Source of the DNA: Prevotella sp.
Lineage (GTDB): Bacteria > Bacteroidota > Bacteroidia > Bacteroidales > Bacteroidaceae
Assembly: GCA_017548275.1 (NCBI GenBank)
Contig: JAFZAH010000038.1
Location: 1 to 64,000, forward strand
Direction of reading: 5' to 3'
Length of the DNA stretch: 64,000 bases
Numbering within the stretch: position 1 is the stretch's first letter; every line of letters starts with the position of its first letter. Under the pieces are notes generated by a model, which saw only the letters and a list, made by a program, of their open reading frames with translations, ran no database searches and had not been told where the DNA came from. Positions 46,305 through 55,770 of the stretch are shown one piece after another. The translations under genes were made by a program, and so were the position numbers.

Positions 46305-46391
46305 TTAGACATAAAGACAAAAGGACAGAGGTTTTAAACATAAGAACAAAAGAACAGAGGATTTAAGACATAAGACAAAAGGACAGAGAGG
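46305..46391. repeat. Three imperfect 27-31 bp purine-rich repeats
   Basis: Three copies of a unit built on (A)GACATAA(A)GACAAAAGGACAGAGG lie at about 46305-46331, 46332-46360 and 46361-46391. Internally the unit itself shows a loose 7-base period. It occupies the 380-base gap upstream of the ileS promoter; the rest of the gap is AT-rich apart from the promoter and leader of the 46.6-kb gene. Confidence 0.7.
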
Positions 46392-46499
46392 TTAACAGCA
46401 TTGATAATAGATGGAATTGAGGGATATGAAGATGACAGATGGGGATGATGTGAAAAAATTGTGAAAAACTTACTAATTTGCTACGAAATCAAAGAAAAA

Positions 46500-46531
46500 T
46501 TTGGAAGGTAAGTTATAAATTTGTATATTTG
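46500..46531 (+). promoter_or_regulatory. Promoter of the secreted-protein gene at 46.6 kb
   Basis: TTTG (46500-46503), a 20-base spacer and TATATTTG (46524-46531) match consensus. Transcription would start near 46538, leaving a leader of about 80 bases. Confidence 0.7.
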
Positions 46532-46535
46532 CAGC

Positions 46536-46579
46536 ATCTGAGTGCTTTTATGCATCGGACGGGAAATCCCGTCACAGAT
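46536..46579 (+). promoter_or_regulatory. Structured mRNA leader
   Basis: The leader holds a GACGGG-AAAT-CCCGTC hairpin (46558-46573) nested inside an ATCTG/CAGAT stem (46536-46540 and 46575-46579). It does not match a riboswitch class I know and is not followed by a T run. It may affect translation or stability of the downstream mRNA. Confidence 0.35.
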
Positions 46580-46620
46580 TAGAGAATGAGACAATTATTA
46601 ACGCATTAAACAATAATAAG

Positions 46621-47403
46621 ATGATGAAAAAAATTTACTTGATTATGGCGCTTGCCATATCTTCATTGGCTGTGAATGCACAGCAAGTACTTCATTTGAG
46701 CACCAGCACTGGCACTGCTCTCGAAAAATACGACGGTAAAGAATGTAAGGTGACGGTAAACCGTTATCTTTTCCATGGTTGGAACACACTGTCACTGCCT
46801 TTCTCAGTGACAGAGAGTGAGTTGAACGAGGCTTTCGGCTCAGACTGCCGTCTGGAGCGTCTGGTTGGCGCTGAGGAAATTGGCGGTGTGGTCAACATCT
46901 ATTTCCAAGACTGCAAATCCGCCGGTGTTGAAGCAAATGTGCCGTATATTTTATATTATACGGGTGAGAACGCATCAAGAAAACTGACAAAAACCGCTTA
47001 CATAGACGGTTCGGAATCGTTTGTGGGATTCAATGTCAAGGGCAGTAATGATTATATCACGATGGCCGGCGCCCAGCGCCACATCAAGGATTTGGGCATA
47101 TATGGTGTGCTTGCCGCAGACAACAGCGATGCTAAGTTCGTGCCCGTTGACGCTGCCAAGAACGGATTCTATGCCACCCGCTGCTATGTGAAATTGGAAT
47201 CGGGCGACAGCAAGAAACTCAACCCCTGCCATCTGGCAGCAGGTGATGTGACCGGCATCAACAACGTTGTCACCAAGGGCGACAAGGTGGATGTCTATAC
47301 CATCTCAGGCATCAAGGTTGCCTCAGGCGTAACCGCCGACCAGGTGAACCGTCTGCAGCCGGGCATCTATGTCGTGAACGGACAGAAAATCACAGTAAGA
47401 TAA
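46621..47403 (+). CDS. Secreted protein with C-terminal sorting-type tail
   Basis: A 260-residue exported protein (signal peptide ending LAVNAQ). The N-terminal beta domain contains LFHGWNTLSLPFSVTE. The last 60 residues, VYTISGIKVASGVTADQVNRLQPGIYVVNGQK, resemble type-IX-secretion C-terminal domains, in which the tail guides export and may be removed. The first two codons are both Met; either can start. Function unknown. It has its own promoter and leader and is followed seven bases later by an oxidoreductase gene. Confidence 0.68.
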   Translation: MMKKIYLIMALAISSLAVNAQQVLHLSTSTGTALEKYDGKECKVTVNRYLFHGWNTLSLPFSVTESELNEAFGSDCRLERLVGAEEIGGVVNIYFQDCKSAGVEANVPYILYYTGENASRKLTKTAYIDGSESFVGFNVKGSNDYITMAGAQRHIKDLGIYGVLAADNSDAKFVPVDAAKNGFYATRCYVKLESGDSKKLNPCHLAAGDVTGINNVVTKGDKVDVYTISGIKVASGVTADQVNRLQPGIYVVNGQKITVR

Positions 47404-47410
47404 AATATTT

Positions 47411-48409
47411 ATGAACCAAGAAAAATTACTCCGTGTCGGCATCATCGGCACGGGTTGGATTGCCGAGAAGGCCGCCATTACATTGCGCGGCCTTCTTGAT
47501 TGTATATGCTATGCCGTCGGCTCACGCACAAAGGAGAAAGCCGAGGCTTTCGCCCGTCAATGGGAAATACCGAAGGCATACGGAACATACAGCGAATTGA
47601 TTGCTGACCCTGACGTAGACCTGGTGTATGTGGGTACTCCCCACTCTCATCATTTCGATGTGACTAAAGAGGCACTATTGGCAGGAAAACCCTGTCTGGT
47701 GGAAAAGGCATTCATGGCTAATCACGCCCAGGCAAAAACCATTGTGAATCTGGCACGTAAACGTAAAGTCTTTCTCGCTGAAGCCATCTGGACCCGTTAT
47801 CAACCCGTGGTTAAGATTGTGCGCGACCTGATTAGCAGCGGATGTATCGGTGAGCCGCGTCTTGTGACCGCCACTTTGGGTTATTCTATGGGCGACAAAC
47901 CACGCATCATGCGTGCAGACCTCTGTGGCGGTGCGCTGCTCGATTTGGGTGTGTATGCGCTGAATTTCGTCCGTATGTTTTTCCCTTCTGACATCGTCAA
48001 TATCGAGAGCCAGTGTGTAAAGAGCAAGACGGGTATGGATCTGACGAACTCCATCAGTTTGGTGTTGGCTAACGGTATGCTCTGTAATCTGCAATCGAGC
48101 GCCGCTTGTGTAGGTGACAATATCGGTGTGATAGCAGGCACAAACGGCAACCTCATCATCGACAACATCAACAATCCTCAGAAAGTGACGGTCAACACCC
48201 ATGACCGCGAATTTGTCGAAGATATACATGTGCCACAACAAATAACTGGCTATGAATATCAGTTCATCGCATGTCGTCAGGCCTTAATAGAGGGGTTGAC
48301 GGAACCGCGCGAGATGCCTCTTGAGGAGACCTTATACATCATGGAACTGATGGACAGTCTGCGCAAGAAATGGGGCGTTGAATATCCTATGGATAAACAG
48401 TCGTGGTAG
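47411..48409 (+). CDS. Gfo/Idh/MocA-family oxidoreductase
   Basis: A 332-residue NAD(P)-dependent dehydrogenase. The N-terminal Rossmann motif is VGIIGTGWIAEKAA, then VGTPHSHHF and LVEKAF (the conserved Lys) occur near residue 100. The C-terminal domain is the alpha/beta Gfo_Idh_MocA_C type. The family acts on sugars, inositols or dihydrodiols, so the substrate is open. The seven-base gap after the secreted-protein gene suggests co-transcription. Confidence 0.9.
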   Translation: MNQEKLLRVGIIGTGWIAEKAAITLRGLLDCICYAVGSRTKEKAEAFARQWEIPKAYGTYSELIADPDVDLVYVGTPHSHHFDVTKEALLAGKPCLVEKAFMANHAQAKTIVNLARKRKVFLAEAIWTRYQPVVKIVRDLISSGCIGEPRLVTATLGYSMGDKPRIMRADLCGGALLDLGVYALNFVRMFFPSDIVNIESQCVKSKTGMDLTNSISLVLANGMLCNLQSSAACVGDNIGVIAGTNGNLIIDNINNPQKVTVNTHDREFVEDIHVPQQITGYEYQFIACRQALIEGLTEPREMPLEETLYIMELMDSLRKKWGVEYPMDKQSW

Positions 48410-48421
48410 AAAGCATAAAGA

Positions 48422-48895
48422 CTACAGGCAAGAAATCAAAACAGGAATGGGGACCATCGCATCTACGGTCAAGATAATATCAGACCAATTGGTGTATGGT
48501 CCCCTATATAGATGTTTACCATCAGAGGTACAGAGGATGTCAGACCAATTGGTGTATGCACCGGTATAAAGATGCTTGCCGTCCCAAGTATAAAGAATAT
48601 CCGACCAGTTGGTGTATTTTCCTGAATAAAGATGTTTGCCATCCCATGTGTAAAGGATGTCGGACCAGTTGGTGTACGCACCCCTATACAGATGCTTTCC
48701 GTCCCATGTATAGATGATGTCAGACCAATTAGTGTATTTGCCTGAGTAAAGATGCTTGCCATCCCAAGTATAGAGGATGTCAGACCAATTGGTATACCGC
48801 CCTTTGTAAATATGTGTTTCAGCCATAGGATTGTTGAATGACATGAGAGTTATCACCGAACAGATGATAACGGTCAGAAATATCTGTTTTTTCAT
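48422..48895 (-). CDS. Secreted protein of six 20-residue repeats
   Basis: A 157-residue protein with a signal peptide (ending near NPMAET) followed by six near-identical 20-residue units of the form KHLYSGKYTNWSDILYTWDG. The repeats start near residue 30 and end at about 146, leaving an 11-residue tail. Aromatic positions (Tyr, Trp) and Asp-Gly turns suggest a short beta-hairpin per unit and an extended or closed beta structure. At the DNA level the units are imperfect 60-base repeats. It lies 26 bases downstream of pcrA on the same strand. I do not recognise a function. Confidence 0.7.
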   Translation of the reverse strand: MKKQIFLTVIICSVITLMSFNNPMAETHIYKGRYTNWSDILYTWDGKHLYSGKYTNWSDIIYTWDGKHLYRGAYTNWSDILYTWDGKHLYSGKYTNWSDILYTWDGKHLYTGAYTNWSDILCTSDGKHLYRGPYTNWSDIILTVDAMVPIPVLISCL

Positions 48896-48921
48896 GATTG
48901 TTAGTGTTTATTGTTTCTAAC

Positions 48922-51234
48922 TTATCTGACAATCTTGAAGCGGGCGAATTTGACGAGCAGTTGTTTGACACCTATATTTCTGAAATCGACGGTGATTTTA
49001 GCATTTTCGCCCGTTCCTTCCATGCGAAGGACCGTCCCCACGCCAAAACGGTCATGCTCGATGACACAACCCTCAGCGACACTGGCTATGGTTTCCGCGT
49101 CAGTTTTGGGCTTCGTTTGGGAAATGCTGCTTACAGGTTTCAAGACACGACCGTTTATCCTCGGCGCCTGTGTCTGAGGTTGATAAGTCTTTTTCTCTTC
49201 TTTCCACATTCTCGACAATTTAGACGTGCGTAATTGTCTCTCCGTCTGCTCGACCGACGCCCCTTTATCAACCGTATTCATCAATGAAGGATCAATATCG
49301 CGGAGGAACCTGCTGGGTGTGCAATATTCAGGCTTTCCGTATCTGTAACGGTTTTCGGCACTTGTCAATATGCAATGTTTCTCCGCTCTTGTCACCGCCA
49401 CATAAAACAAACGCCGCTCCTCCTCCATTTCGCGTTTAGAATTACATGCCATGGGACTTGGGAAAATATTCTCGTCCATTCCTACGACGAAGACGGTGTG
49501 GAACTCAAGCCCCTTGGCGCTGTGAATAGTCATGAGAGTAACACGTGGCGCATCATCATCGCCCTCGCTGTCGAGGTCGGTAATGAGCGACACCTCTTGC
49601 AGATAATCGGACAGCGAGATTTCCTCAGCACGGTTTTCCTCCATACGCGTATCGACGAAATCGTGAACGCCGTTCATGAGTTCACGTACATTCTCCTGAC
49701 GTGCTAATCCCTCAACAGAATTGTCACCGAATATCTCGTTTTGAATACCCGACTGTTGGATGATTTCATTCGCCAACTGCGCCACATCACACTCCACGGA
49801 ACGGGTGATGAATGCCTGAATCATGTTTTTGAAATCCGCCAACTTATTCAACGTCGCATTACTGACAGGCAAAGCAAAAGTAATGGGTTCGCAGATAACT
49901 GTCCACAGACTGACTCCCGCTTGATGAGCGGCATCCATGATTTTCGAAATCGTCGTATTTCCAATGCCCCTTGCAGGATAGTTGACGATACGACGGAACG
50001 CCTCTTCGTCGTCAGGATTCGCCACAAGTCGGAAATACGCGATGATGTCTTTGATTTCCTTGCGCTGATAGAAACTAAGTCCTCCATAAATGCGGTAAGG
50101 GATATTCACCGCTCTCATCTGTTCCTCGAAAGTACGGCTCTGCGCGTTTGTACGATATAAGATGGCGAAATCGCTGTATTGGACAGTTTCTGTCCTCATG
50201 ATACGTTTAATCTCACGACAGACGACCATAGCCTCCTCCTTGTCGCTATAAGTAGGTCTGTATGTGATTTTCTCACCCTCATCATTGCGGCTGTAAACCT
50301 CTTTGTGAATCTGGCGCTCATTGTGGCGTATCAGGCTGTTAGCCGCTTTTACGATGCGCTGCGTAGAGCGGTAATTCTGTTCAAGTTTGAACAGTCTGGT
50401 GTCCTCATAAATAGACTGGAAACCAAGAATGTTGTCAATATTAGCCCCACGGAATGCATAAATGCTCTGTGCGTCATCGCCCACGACACAAACATGCTGA
50501 TGTTCACGCGACAGTTGCAGCACAATGCACTGCTGGGCATAGTTGGTATCTTGGTACTCATCGACCAACACAAATTTGAACTTTTCCGCATACTTTTTCC
50601 GCACATCTTCATGCTCATTGAAGAGTTGAAAGGTCAGCATGAGCAAATCGTCGAAATCCATGGCGTTGGCCTGCTTACAACGAGCAGCATAAGCAGAATA
50701 GACTGCAGCCACAGCAGGCATTTTCATGTCGTTGTCGCGCTGGCGGGCATGTCGGTCAATAGCATATTGGTCGGCTGCTATCAGTCTGTTTTTCGCCATA
50801 GAAATGATATTGTGAACCGTGGCAGGTTTATAGACCTTGTCGTCAAGGTTCATCTCTTTGATGATGCTTTTCAACAAAGAGCGTGAGTCAGACTCATCGT
50901 AGATGGTATAATTGTTGTTGAAGCCGATTTTATCGGCCTCAACTCTGAGTATTCGTGCAAAGACACTATGGAAAGTGCCCATTTGTATGTATCTGGCCTT
51001 GTCGTCACCCACCAACGCACCGATGCGCGATTTCATCTCACGGGCAGCCTTATTGGTGAAAGTAAGTGCCAGAATATTCCAAGGAAGATAACCGTTGAGC
51101 AGCAGGTACGCTATTTTATATGTCAGCACCCTGGTCTTTCCCGACCCGGCACCGGCAATGACAAGTGAAGGTCCGTCGATATATTCCACGGCTTTTCGCT
51201 GGCTATCGTTTAATCCTTGTAAGAGTTGTTCCAT
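48922..51234 (-). CDS. UvrD/PcrA-type DNA helicase
   Basis: A superfamily 1A 3'-5' DNA helicase of 770 residues, involved in repair and replication-fork upkeep. Walker A is GAGSGKTRVLTYK near residue 31, motif Ia ALTFTNKAAREMK, Walker B DEYQDTN, then GDDAQSIYAFRGA, and the C-terminal motifs TIHSAKGLEFHTVFVVG and YVAVTRA. Acidic/basic tail after about residue 660 is typical of PcrA/UvrD. Which of the two names applies cannot be told from sequence alone. Confidence 0.95.
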   Translation of the reverse strand: MEQLLQGLNDSQRKAVEYIDGPSLVIAGAGSGKTRVLTYKIAYLLLNGYLPWNILALTFTNKAAREMKSRIGALVGDDKARYIQMGTFHSVFARILRVEADKIGFNNNYTIYDESDSRSLLKSIIKEMNLDDKVYKPATVHNIISMAKNRLIAADQYAIDRHARQRDNDMKMPAVAAVYSAYAARCKQANAMDFDDLLMLTFQLFNEHEDVRKKYAEKFKFVLVDEYQDTNYAQQCIVLQLSREHQHVCVVGDDAQSIYAFRGANIDNILGFQSIYEDTRLFKLEQNYRSTQRIVKAANSLIRHNERQIHKEVYSRNDEGEKITYRPTYSDKEEAMVVCREIKRIMRTETVQYSDFAILYRTNAQSRTFEEQMRAVNIPYRIYGGLSFYQRKEIKDIIAYFRLVANPDDEEAFRRIVNYPARGIGNTTISKIMDAAHQAGVSLWTVICEPITFALPVSNATLNKLADFKNMIQAFITRSVECDVAQLANEIIQQSGIQNEIFGDNSVEGLARQENVRELMNGVHDFVDTRMEENRAEEISLSDYLQEVSLITDLDSEGDDDAPRVTLMTIHSAKGLEFHTVFVVGMDENIFPSPMACNSKREMEEERRLFYVAVTRAEKHCILTSAENRYRYGKPEYCTPSRFLRDIDPSLMNTVDKGASVEQTERQLRTSKLSRMWKEEKKTYQPQTQAPRINGRVLKPVSSISQTKPKTDAETIASVAEGCVIEHDRFGVGTVLRMEGTGENAKITVDFRNIGVKQLLVKFARFKIVR

Positions 51235-51322
51235 GTTTTATGATTAGGAAGTAATTATGGGAGTGATGGGAAAAAGGGAGTAATGAGAAAGATGAATATT
51301 ATATGATAACTGAAACAAGTAA

Positions 51323-52039
51323 CTATTCTTTTTTGGTTGGGAAAGGGCGAATCAGGGTCATTTGTCTTTCGATGTTTCGCCTTCTTTTGTCCCATTTTTT
51401 GCGGTATGCCGGGTCACCTGAATTGCGGCGTCGCGGGTCAGGCAGTGTAGATGCGATGATGGCACATTCGGATTTGGTGAGTAGCGCCGCCGACTTTTTG
51501 AAATGCTGGTTGGCCACCGCCTCCGCACCATAGATGCCGTCACCCATTTCAATAGAGTTGAGATAGACCTCCATGATACGCTCCTTGCTCCAAAACAGTT
51601 CGATAAGGAATGTGAAATATGCTTCAAGTCCTTTTCTCACCCACGAACGTCCTGGCCATAGGAATACATTTTTAGCCGTCTGCTGGGAAATGGTGCTTGC
51701 TCCCCGGAATTTGTTTTTTCCTTGTTCTTTATTTTTAATATTCTCTTCGTGCGCTTCTTTGATGGCCTTCCAATCGAAACCGCTGTGTTCGAGAAACCGT
51801 TGGTCCTCGCTGGCCATGACAGCATTGGGCAGGTGTGTGGAAATTTTGTCTAATGACACCCACTTATGATGGCACGTGACACTTTTTCCGTCAACCAACT
51901 GCTCTACCGACCTGATAGCCATCAGGGGTGTATAATATACGGGGACAAAGCGGTAAATGATGACAGCAAGAATGGTGGACGTGAAAAAGAAGATTAACGT
52001 CCATTTGATACACTTTCCTACAATCCTGAAAAAACGCAT
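51323..52039 (-). CDS. mtgA: Monofunctional peptidoglycan glycosyltransferase
   Basis: MtgA polymerises glycan strands from lipid II without a transpeptidase domain. A single membrane segment (residues 14-32) is followed by a GT51 domain with [14 protein letters not shown] (catalytic Glu) and [16 protein letters not shown]. Length 238 fits the family. It lies between pcrA and the OmpA-like gene on the same strand; the 88-base gap to pcrA is G-rich and low complexity. Confidence 0.95.
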   Translation of the reverse strand: MRFFRIVGKCIKWTLIFFFTSTILAVIIYRFVPVYYTPLMAIRSVEQLVDGKSVTCHHKWVSLDKISTHLPNAVMASEDQRFLEHSGFDWKAIKEAHEENIKNKEQGKNKFRGASTISQQTAKNVFLWPGRSWVRKGLEAYFTFLIELFWSKERIMEVYLNSIEMGDGIYGAEAVANQHFKKSAALLTKSECAIIASTLPDPRRRNSGDPAYRKKWDKRRRNIERQMTLIRPFPTKKE

Positions 52040-52101
52040 GAGAAAAAAATGGGCGGATAATAAATCCGCCCTTTATAGTTCAGTGAATAAATCTGCTTAG
52101 A

Positions 52102-52779
52102 TTACTGCAGAGTTCCGTTTTCAGCGGCATTGATCATAGCCTCAGAAGCATAGAGGAGGATGTCAACGCGGCGGTTCTGTGCACGACCGGCAGCAGTGTT
52201 GTTGTCAGCCACGGGATAGTCATAAGCATAGCCCACGATGTTCTTCAACTGTGAATAGGGCACACCGCACTGTGTCAGATAGTTAGACACGGCCTGAGCA
52301 CGCTGTTGTGAGAGGCGCTCGTTGGTAGCACGTGAACCAGTGTTGTCGGTATGACCCTGCACCTCAACTGAGAGTTGAGGATCCTGAATGAGCACCTGTG
52401 CGAACTTAGAAAGAGAATTCTTTGAGTCAGCGCTGAGGTCAGACTTACCGGTCTTGAAGAGGATACCTGAGTCGAATGTCACTTTGACAGCCTTGAGGTT
52501 GTTAGCATCTGTGAACTCCTCAACCTTAGCATTCTCGACCTGAGCCGCACGAGCCTTCACTTTATCCATGTGTTTACCGATGAGGGCACCAGTTGTTCCA
52601 CCGACAGCAGCGCCGACAGCAGCGCCGACAGCAGTGTTACCTGCCAATTTACCAATCACGCCGCCAGCAAGGCCACCGGCAACAGCACCGATACCGCCAC
52701 CTTTCACGGCGTTGCTGAGATTACAACTTACCATCATGGTCAGGCACATAGCCAAAGTCGCAAATTTCATTTTTTTCAT
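52102..52779 (-). CDS. OmpA-family lipoprotein with glycine-zipper region
   Basis: A 225-residue lipoprotein (lipobox MMVSCN). Residues 25-75 are a glycine-zipper segment with repeated GA/AG and V pairs (GAVAGGLAGGVIGKLAG), typical of membrane-inserted or surface glycine-zipper proteins. The C-terminal 110 residues form an OmpA peptidoglycan-binding domain with VQGHTDNTGSRATNERLS. It probably tethers the outer membrane to the cell wall. It has its own promoter. Confidence 0.92.
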   Translation of the reverse strand: MKKMKFATLAMCLTMMVSCNLSNAVKGGGIGAVAGGLAGGVIGKLAGNTAVGAAVGAAVGGTTGALIGKHMDKVKARAAQVENAKVEEFTDANNLKAVKVTFDSGILFKTGKSDLSADSKNSLSKFAQVLIQDPQLSVEVQGHTDNTGSRATNERLSQQRAQAVSNYLTQCGVPYSQLKNIVGYAYDYPVADNNTAAGRAQNRRVDILLYASEAMINAAENGTLQ

Positions 52780-53079
52780 AATTCTTTGAATTTAAATTGT
52801 TTAAAGTTAATTAATAGTGGCTTACTAAACTCATCTACTTTCATCAAAGCAGACTTTCAAATGCAAAGATAATTGTTTTTTTCAGTTTGCAATCATTTTT
52901 CCATTATTTTTTACTATTTTTTTGCAAATATATAAAAAAAGAGGGTTTATCGTCTGTTTTTCAAACCATTTTCCTATTTGAAACGCATTTGTTGAAACAA
53001 TTTCTTTATCAGTCAGGCATATAAATCGAAATAAAATGTGTAATTTTGCAGCCTGAAAAAACATAACCTCATAATAACA
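52780..53079. other. AT-rich gap between OmpA-like gene and proS
   Basis: This 300-base gap holds the OmpA-like gene promoter (52864-52892) and a TAATTTTG (53041-53048) upstream of proS. The rest is very AT-rich with long A and T runs and no gene that I can support. Confidence 0.6.
52864..52892 (-). promoter_or_regulatory. Promoter of OmpA-like gene
   Basis: Minus-strand TTG (52890-52892), an 18-base spacer and TATCTTTG (52864-52871). The mRNA leader would be about 78 bases, long for this genome and typical for abundant envelope proteins. Confidence 0.6.
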
Positions 53080-54561
53080 ATGGCAATAGAGTTAAAAGAT
53101 TTAACAAAACGCGCCGAGAACTACAGTCAATGGTTCAATGATTTGGTGGTGAAAGCCGACTTGGCAGAACAATCGGCCGTGCGCGGATGTATGGTAATTA
53201 AACCTTACGGTTACGCTATCTGGGAAAAGATGCAGCAACAGTTGGATAAGATGTTCAAAGAGACAGGTGTTCAGAATGCTTATTTTCCCCTTCTTATCCC
53301 CAAATCATTTCTCTCGCGCGAGGCAGAACATGTGGAAGGCTTTGCGAAAGAATGTGCAGTGGTGACCCACTATCGTCTGCGTGCAAAAGACGACAAGAGC
53401 GGTGTGGAGGTGGACCCGGGTGCCCGTTTGGAAGAAGAACTGATTATCCGTCCGACATCGGAGACCATCATCTGGAACACTTATAAGAACTGGATTCACT
53501 CATGGCGCGACCTGCCCTTGCTTTGCAACCAATGGTGCAATGTGATGCGCTGGGAGATGCGCACCCGTCCTTTCCTGCGCACATCAGAGTTTTTGTGGCA
53601 AGAGGGTCATACCGCCCATGCTACCCGTGAAGAGGCAGAGGAAGAAGCACAGAGAATGCTGAAAGTGTATGCTGATTTTGCCGAGAAATGGATGGCAGTG
53701 CCTGTGGTTCAGGGTGTGAAGAGCGAGACGGAACGTTTCGCCGGTGCCCTTGACACATATACCATCGAGGCGATGATGCAAGACGGTAAGGCGTTGCAGA
53801 GCGGCACGAGTCACTTCCTGGGCCAGAACTTTGCCAAAGCGTTTGATGTCACCTTCTTAAATAAAGAGAATAAGCCCGAATTGGTATGGGCTACATCTTG
53901 GGGAGTCTCAACACGTCTGATTGGAGCGTTGATTATGACGCACTCCGACGACAATGGTCTGGTACTTCCTCCGCGTCTTGCTCCGATACAGGTGGTAATT
54001 GTGCCCATCACAAAGGGATCCGATCAGTTGGCAGCCATCACCGAGCGTCTGACACCGATTATCAATGAATTGCGTGCAGCGGGTATCAGCGTGAAATACG
54101 ATGACGCCGACAACAAACGTCCCGGATTCAAGTTTGCCGATTACGAGTTGAAGGGCGTGCCCGTTCGTTTGGTAATGGGTGGTCGTGATTTGGAGAACGG
54201 CACTGTGGAAATCATGCGCCGCGACACATTAGAGAAAGAGACGGTAAGCATCGACGGTATTGTGGAGCGCGTGGAGCGTCTGTTAGAAGAGATACAGCAA
54301 AATATCTTCGAAAAAGCCCGCAAATATCGTGATGAACGCATCTATGAGTGCGACAATTACGAGGAATTCAAGGAACGCGTGAAAGACGGCGGTTTCTTCC
54401 TTTGTCATTGGGACGGTACTCCCGAGACAGAGGCCAAGATTAAGGAAGATACGCAGGCCACCATCCGCTGCGTGCCATTTGGCGTGGAACAAACACCCGG
54501 CACCGACATGGTGAGCGGCAAACCCGCAAAATACCGCGTGATCATCGCCCGCAGTTACTAA
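53080..54561 (+). CDS. proS: Prolyl-tRNA synthetase, archaeal/eukaryote type
   Basis: A class II synthetase of 493 residues that charges tRNA-Pro. The motif-2 region reads [15 protein letters not shown] and [27 protein letters not shown]; an anticodon-binding domain and a C-terminal zinc-domain-like region ending in SY follow. The short form without an editing domain, with the ending aromatic residue, is the eukaryote/archaeal-like ProS typical of Bacteroidetes. It is a single gene with promoter TAATTTTG upstream and a strong terminator. Confidence 0.96.
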   Translation: MAIELKDLTKRAENYSQWFNDLVVKADLAEQSAVRGCMVIKPYGYAIWEKMQQQLDKMFKETGVQNAYFPLLIPKSFLSREAEHVEGFAKECAVVTHYRLRAKDDKSGVEVDPGARLEEELIIRPTSETIIWNTYKNWIHSWRDLPLLCNQWCNVMRWEMRTRPFLRTSEFLWQEGHTAHATREEAEEEAQRMLKVYADFAEKWMAVPVVQGVKSETERFAGALDTYTIEAMMQDGKALQSGTSHFLGQNFAKAFDVTFLNKENKPELVWATSWGVSTRLIGALIMTHSDDNGLVLPPRLAPIQVVIVPITKGSDQLAAITERLTPIINELRAAGISVKYDDADNKRPGFKFADYELKGVPVRLVMGGRDLENGTVEIMRRDTLEKETVSIDGIVERVERLLEEIQQNIFEKARKYRDERIYECDNYEEFKERVKDGGFFLCHWDGTPETEAKIKEDTQATIRCVPFGVEQTPGTDMVSGKPAKYRVIIARSY

Positions 54562-54580
54562 GAAATACTAACTATATACG

Positions 54581-54624
54581 AATCAGCCGAATTACCTGTT
54601 CTGGTTATTCGGCTGATTTGTTTT
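54581..54624 (+). terminator. Terminator after proS
   Basis: AATCAGCCGAAT and ATTCGGCTGATT make a 12-bp stem, extended inside by ACC/GGT across a T-T mismatch, followed by TGTTTTAT. Confidence 0.85.
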
Positions 54625-54747
54625 ATCGAGACTTGGGTTCGCAAATATACCCATCTCCATGAGGACCTTGACACAATTCAATTTACACTACCTCAATTTA
54701 CATTACTTAAATTTGTCATCCTACCCACTTACACTTAGCCACTTATC

Positions 54748-55410
54748 TCAAGCGGCTAGGGGCAAGTCCGATGACTCGGCCTCCTCTTCTTTCATCATTT
54801 GAAAGATTTTTCTCAAAATTTTGTTTTTCTTTGTTTTAACGCTGTTCGCATTCTTAAATCCGATCCTCCTTGATATTTCCTCCATCTTACAACCATCCGC
54901 ATAAAAACATTCCAAAATCATCCGCTCCACATCCTTCAATCGATTCCAAACACTCTCCAGCCGCTCTAACATTTCCTCGTCATTCCCGCCTTCGTCAACT
55001 ACATCAAAGATCTCGCTCAACTCATTCTTATCATGGCTTATCACAGCAAATCCTTTTTCTAAAATCATATCCAGGCTCTCAACATCCTCATTTACCTTTC
55101 TTAAATAACGACTCCGGATATTTCTACAAATCCTTATCAGCAATCCGACAATACTCGTCTCCTCCAAATTGGCATTTCCATTCACAACCCTCTCCCACAA
55201 CACCAAACATCCATCATTATAAACCTCCTCTAAATCCTCAAAACTCAGCCTCTTATACCTATTCATCAAGAACACCAATACATTCTCCCTTTCCCCTTCC
55301 ACTAACTTAGTAAAATAATATTTACGCGCACGCAAAAGTCCATCTCTCATTTCATGAAAAGACAACTTCTCTTCTTCCTCAAAACCGCTTACTTTTACAC
55401 TATCTATCAT
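54748..55410 (-). CDS. Sigma-70 family (ECF-like) RNA polymerase sigma factor
   Basis: A 220-residue protein. The middle part (FEDLEEVYNDGCLVLWERV, then RICRNIRSRYLRK) looks like sigma region 2, and the C-terminal VERMILECFYADGCKMEEISRRIGF with NANSVKTKKNKILRKI like region 4, the helix-turn-helix for the -35 element. No anti-sigma gene is adjacent. The start at 55410 is chosen because the promoter at 55433-55463 lies inside a longer frame that begins at 55446. The coding strand is almost devoid of C; for example 55201-55260 has 22 G and 1 C. Neighbouring genes do not share this. Confidence 0.78.
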   Translation of the reverse strand: MIDSVKVSGFEEEEKLSFHEMRDGLLRARKYYFTKLVEGERENVLVFLMNRYKRLSFEDLEEVYNDGCLVLWERVVNGNANLEETSIVGLLIRICRNIRSRYLRKVNEDVESLDMILEKGFAVISHDKNELSEIFDVVDEGGNDEEMLERLESVWNRLKDVERMILECFYADGCKMEEISRRIGFKNANSVKTKKNKILRKIFQMMKEEEAESSDLPLAA

Positions 55411-55432
55411 ACCCCTTTTTATTTTAGCGGCA

Positions 55433-55463
55433 CAAAGATAATACAATTCATCATAAAAATCAA
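55433..55463 (-). promoter_or_regulatory. Promoter of the sigma-factor gene
   Basis: Minus-strand TTG (55461-55463), a 20-base spacer and TATCTTTG (55433-55440) match the consensus of the housekeeping promoter, so the gene is not simply driven by its own product. Confidence 0.65.
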
Positions 55464-55770
55464 TGGATGAGGATTCTGATTTTTACGTTTTTGTACGAAC
55501 CCCCATGTTTTTTGTACCAAACAAGGGCTTTATCTATATAAAGGATATAATTTTGAGGTCGTTTTTCTGAAAAATTACGAACAAAAAGCACTTATATATA
55601 TAAAAAACAGCATTTTTATAGAAAAAAGCGGTTACCTTTTTAGAGTATTTGGTAATTTATTAGGCCTGCTATTGGGTGTTTAATTAAAAAATTGTGTTTT
55701 TATGATGAAAATTATCCTCAAGTCAGAAAAAAGTAGTAATTTTGAACCGAAACCCGAAAAAATCAAGCCC
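55464..55770. other. AT-rich divergent gap, no gene seen
   Basis: Between the divergent sigma-factor and DUF6939-type genes the sequence is very AT-rich, with several ATATATA runs. It holds a TAATTTTG (55737-55744) that probably drives the rightward gene with an about 26-base leader to the ATG at 55771. I find nothing else. Confidence 0.6.

Noticed and set aside
48422..48860. Regular 60-base repeats that could be taken for a CRISPR array or minisatellite
   Set aside because: There are no unique spacers between the repeats, the units stay in frame, and variation favours third positions, so it is a protein repeat.
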